A stretch of 8,621 nucleotides of DNA from CAYWMP01 sp964459445. Its GTDB lineage: Bacteria; Desulfobacterota; DSM-4660; Desulfatiglandales; HGW-15. The position numbers and the translations under genes are program-made. Below, piece by piece: positions 6,695 to 8,621 of this stretch. Location: contig CAYWMP010000220.1 of assembly GCA_964459445.1 (NCBI GenBank), positions 1 to 8,621 of the forward strand. The letters are read 5' to 3'. Position 1 is the first letter of the stretch, and every line of letters starts with the position of its first letter. The notes below the pieces were generated by a model, which was given only the letters and a program-made list of their open reading frames with translations, did not search any database and was not told where the DNA came from.

Positions 6695-7687
6695 TCATCC
6701 AATTTGCGCAATCTCTTCGAGCAGACGGCGATACAGTCTGTATCGCGAAAAGGGGACATTCGCCCGCGGCCTGTCGTCGAGACAGGGCAGATAACGACCG
6801 CTTTCAAGCAATGGGGGCACTGTCTTTTCAATGACTTGCCGGACCGCGTCTTCATCCCGGCTTAAGGCGGTTGAATCAATCCCGCCGATCAAGGCAACTT
6901 CCGGCCCGAAGGTGCGACGAAGCTTGTCATATTCCATTCCCGCACTCCGAATGTTGCTTATCCAAAGGCCGTTTATGCCAGCATCGATGAAAGAGGGCAG
7001 AAGCGGCGTCAAATCACCGCCTGTGGTGCAAAGGATGCGGAGAGGCACGTTGAGCCTTTTAAGAAGTTCCAATACTTTCCTGTACCCGGGCATGGCAAAG
7101 CGCTCAAACATCGCCGGAGAGACCACCGGTCCCACATTGGATGCGATAGGTTCATATATGGATGCGTAGTCGACCGACACCTTTGAAAGCACGCGTTCCA
7201 GACAAACACAGAAGAAATCCGTTGTCCGGTTCAGCAAATCCTCCACAAATTCCGGCCGATCAATAAGGGCAAGGGATGCGGCCACAAGGGATTCCCAATC
7301 GCCCACCCCCAACATTTGAAGGAGTCCACCCCCCGAGGCATCGACGTATAACACCCGGCCTTTCTCCTTCAGACGCTTGCTTCGTTTGACAAAACCCTTT
7401 GCATAGCGGGAGGATTGATCGGGGTTGTAGTGCCGGTCAAAGGAAGAGGGATCGTAAAGAAGGTCGGCTGCCTTTTGGTAAAAGGGATAACTGCGGATTG
7501 TCAACCCCACTGAATGGTGCGTCTCGAGATTGAAGAACTTTGCCACAGACTTCAGTCGGGGAAGCCCCTCCCGTCGCCAACGCTTGAGTGTGTCATCGGC
7601 AGGCTCCAGGTCGAAAAAGGGAAACCGGTCAGCGCCGTCTCCCAGGAGTGTTCCCCTGAATCGTTGTCTTTGGGTCATTTCTTTCAC
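6695..7687 (-). CDS. Uroporphyrinogen decarboxylase-family protein, probably not a heme enzyme
   Basis: URO-D superfamily TIM-barrel protein of 330 residues. It opens with the family block ERF-like QRQRFRGTLLGDGADRFPFF. The substrate-binding PVWxMRQAGR of true HemE is replaced by RFPFFDLEPADDTL, so heme synthesis is unlikely. Later family blocks are present: ILCTTGGDLTPLLPSFIDAGINGL (218-241) and EVALIGGID (263-271). Methyltransferases of this superfamily (MtaA, CmuA, MtbA) bind zinc through a HxC motif and a distant Cys; here Cys220 and Cys302 sit near those places, but the His position appears to be Ile. A role in methyl or corrinoid chemistry is possible but unproven, and no corrinoid-protein gene is adjacent. 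The start is GTG (7685-7687) with AGGA 11 bases upstream; ATG at 7676-7678 (327 residues) fits family starts equally well but lacks a well-placed ribosome site. Confidence 0.82.
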   Translation of the reverse strand: MKEMTQRQRFRGTLLGDGADRFPFFDLEPADDTLKRWRREGLPRLKSVAKFFNLETHHSVGLTIRSYPFYQKAADLLYDPSSFDRHYNPDQSSRYAKGFVKRSKRLKEKGRVLYVDASGGGLLQMLGVGDWESLVAASLALIDRPEFVEDLLNRTTDFFCVCLERVLSKVSVDYASIYEPIASNVGPVVSPAMFERFAMPGYRKVLELLKRLNVPLRILCTTGGDLTPLLPSFIDAGINGLWISNIRSAGMEYDKLRRTFGPEVALIGGIDSTALSRDEDAVRQVIEKTVPPLLESGRYLPCLDDRPRANVPFSRYRLYRRLLEEIAQIG

Positions 7688-7932
7688 GATAGCGCTATTC
7701 CTGAAAAGTCAGCCAGAAGGTAAAAATCAGGTTCTAAAGGCTTATTATGTTTTCATTCTGAACGCTCGAAAACAACCGAAGGCAAGCATACCCAAGTAGC
7801 AGTAACGGGGTCAAATGATTTCAAAAAGATTCATTTCATATCAGAAACCCAGTCCTAATGAGCGTGTCGAAGATTTCAGACTTTCGGCGGGAAGTATGTA
7901 ACAGTGGCTAAGCCGAAAAGAATCGTCGCCGC

Positions 7933-8131
7933 GGCAGGGTTCATTTTTTCAAGTCCTATCTATAGGCTCCGGTGGCGGTTCCCGCAGATGGAATGGTTCA
8001 ATTTTACACGGCATTTCATCGGGGAAGTGCATTCTGCCAGGGATTCTGTGGCGTGAACCCTCCCATCCACGGGAACTGCTAAACTCTGTGGAATTTTTTT
8101 TGAGATAGGGCTTGAAAAAAAGCACCCTGCC
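7933..8131. repeat. Long imperfect palindrome in the cold-shock/URO-D gap
   Basis: Two nested inverted repeats share one centre. The outer arms are 7933-7961 and 8103-8131, 26 of 29 bases complementary, including TTTTTTCAAG and the distal GGCAGGGT. The inner arms are 7975-8000 and 8054-8079, 21 of 26 complementary, including GGTTCCCG, GATGG and GGTTCA. The central 53 bases (8001-8053) are unpaired or weakly paired. Weaker similarity may extend outward on both sides (GTAAC and CTAA words), but I did not count it. It could be a decayed MITE-like element or a structured RNA. The rest of the gap, 7688-7932, shows me no gene, promoter or repeat. Confidence 0.7.
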
Positions 8132-8210
8132 ACTGCACTTATCAGCGAGTTCTTTAGTCCGAGTTACTGCAGATACACATGCTGGTTCTGCAGTCGCTCC
8201 TTTTTTAAAA

Positions 8211-8260
8211 AAAAAGGGCATTCCATCGCAAATCAATGGAATGCCCTTTTTCTGTTTTTA
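8211..8260. terminator. Strong bidirectional intrinsic terminator after the cold shock gene
   Basis: A perfect 16-bp inverted repeat pairs 8211-8226 with 8236-8251 around a 9-base loop (CGCAAATCA); its core is GGGCATTCCAT. On the minus strand the stem ends in nine consecutive T's, a textbook Rho-independent terminator 20 bp after the cold shock stop. On the plus strand the arm is followed by CTGTTTTT, so it could also end a rightward transcript coming from the non-coding gap. Confidence 0.92.
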
Positions 8261-8270
8261 CAGTCGAATG

Positions 8271-8471
8271 TTATTCTACTGTGACATTAATTGCGGCGGG
8301 GCCTTTTTGCCCTTGCTCCACGTCAAAGGTTACTCTGTCGCCTTCAGTAAGGGACTTAAAACCGGTCGCATTGATTCCTGAATGGTGAACAAAAACATCA
8401 TCACCTTCTTCACGCTCAATGAAACCATAGCCTTTTTGGTCATTAAACCATTTCACGATTCCACTAGCCAT
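8271..8471 (-). CDS. CspA-family cold shock protein
   Basis: Single cold-shock domain of 66 residues, the normal size of the family, a five-stranded OB fold binding single-stranded RNA and DNA. Both nucleic-acid binding motifs are intact: RNP1 KGYGFI at 13-18 and RNP2 VFVHH at 26-30. Trp8, Phe9, Phe17 and His29 fall in the usual base-stacking places. It opens with MASGIVKWFNDQKGYGFI, as in CspA/CspD relatives and desulfobacterial paralogs. Such proteins act as RNA chaperones that melt structure and help translation in the cold or during growth. Cold induction cannot be inferred from the coding sequence, as many paralogs are constitutive. The gene is monocistronic: a strong terminator follows 20 bp after the stop. 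Confidence 0.96.
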   Translation of the reverse strand: MASGIVKWFNDQKGYGFIEREEGDDVFVHHSGINATGFKSLTEGDRVTFDVEQGQKGPAAINVTVE

Positions 8472-8621
8472 TGTGACAACCTCCTTTCAAATATTTTCTC
8501 ATGGTTCCAAACTTCAGGTTGCCACTCTTGACAAATGGATCTTCCCTTCAGAACGAAACAATCTCGCCTAAAAGGCGAGCCTTCATGAACTCGATACATG
8601 TTAACCTTCTTTTGGTTAAAT
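8472..8621 (-). promoter_or_regulatory. Leader of the cold shock gene, with strong Shine-Dalgarno and two hairpins
   Basis: AAGGAGGT (8479-8486) lies seven bases before the ATG and is nearly the perfect anti-16S match. Farther upstream are two small hairpins: GGCGAG/CTCGCC at 8563-8579 (6-bp stem, 5-nt loop) and TTAACC/GGTTAA at 8601-8619 (6-bp stem, 7-nt loop). They may be leader structure of the mRNA, as in long cold-shock 5' untranslated regions, or the end of an upstream gene. I could not find a convincing -35/-10 pair. The Shine-Dalgarno is certain; the rest is tentative. Confidence 0.55.

Noticed and set aside
6348..6698. 116-codon minus-strand frame whose ATG overlaps the URO-D-like stop (ATGA)
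   Set aside because: The overlap looks like coupling, but most of the frame is translated palindromic repeat, including both hairpins and the CGCAGAG end. No protein family is recognisable.
6493..6834. 113-codon plus-strand frame
   Set aside because: It runs through the same repeat element and then antisense into the URO-D-like gene, with no family resemblance.
7949..8236. 95-codon minus-strand frame in the cold shock/URO-D gap
   Set aside because: It starts inside the terminator stem, covers the palindrome, has biased composition and no ribosome site.
8528..8533. Perfect TTGACA, a possible plus-strand -35 box
   Set aside because: No acceptable -10 box follows at 16-18 bases and no rightward gene lies downstream.

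Overview
This window looks like ordinary chromosome from a Gram-negative anaerobe, most likely Desulfobacterota (the former sulfate-reducing Deltaproteobacteria). That placement is inference. It rests on the flavour of the proteins (LepA, HemW, a divergent URO-D family protein) and on three types of non-coding repeat I associate from memory with desulfobacterial genomes. No marker in the window proves it. All seven supported genes lie on the minus strand, so transcription runs from right to left.

Layout in the direction of transcription: a CspA-type cold shock gene with a strong Shine-Dalgarno and a strong, two-way terminator (8211-8260); about 520 bp without a gene, holding a long imperfect palindrome (7933-8131); a URO-D family protein (6695-7687); a 327 bp gap filled mostly by a palindromic element (6394-6611); an EamA/DMT transporter overlapping an alpha/beta hydrolase by 20 bp (5441-6346 and 4684-5460); a gap holding a 222 bp MITE-like element (4416-4637) that ends one base before the start codon of a THUMP-domain rRNA methyltransferase (3275-4414); a gap with two inverted arrays of an 8-bp repeat (3065-3201); then lepA and hemW, which overlap by 8 bp and form a classic pair.

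Functionally, the genes are mostly housekeeping: translation (LepA, 23S rRNA methyltransferase, cold shock protein) and heme handling (HemW). A small accessory block (URO-D-like protein, transporter, hydrolase) sits between them. The transporter and hydrolase are probably cotranscribed; nothing ties their substrates together.

I found no CRISPR array, tRNA, rRNA, complete transposase, phage gene or recognisable defence system. The most interesting material is between the genes. Each of the four gaps larger than 240 bp carries a different palindromic or inverted-repeat structure, and one of these elements appears to supply the ribosome binding site of the downstream gene.
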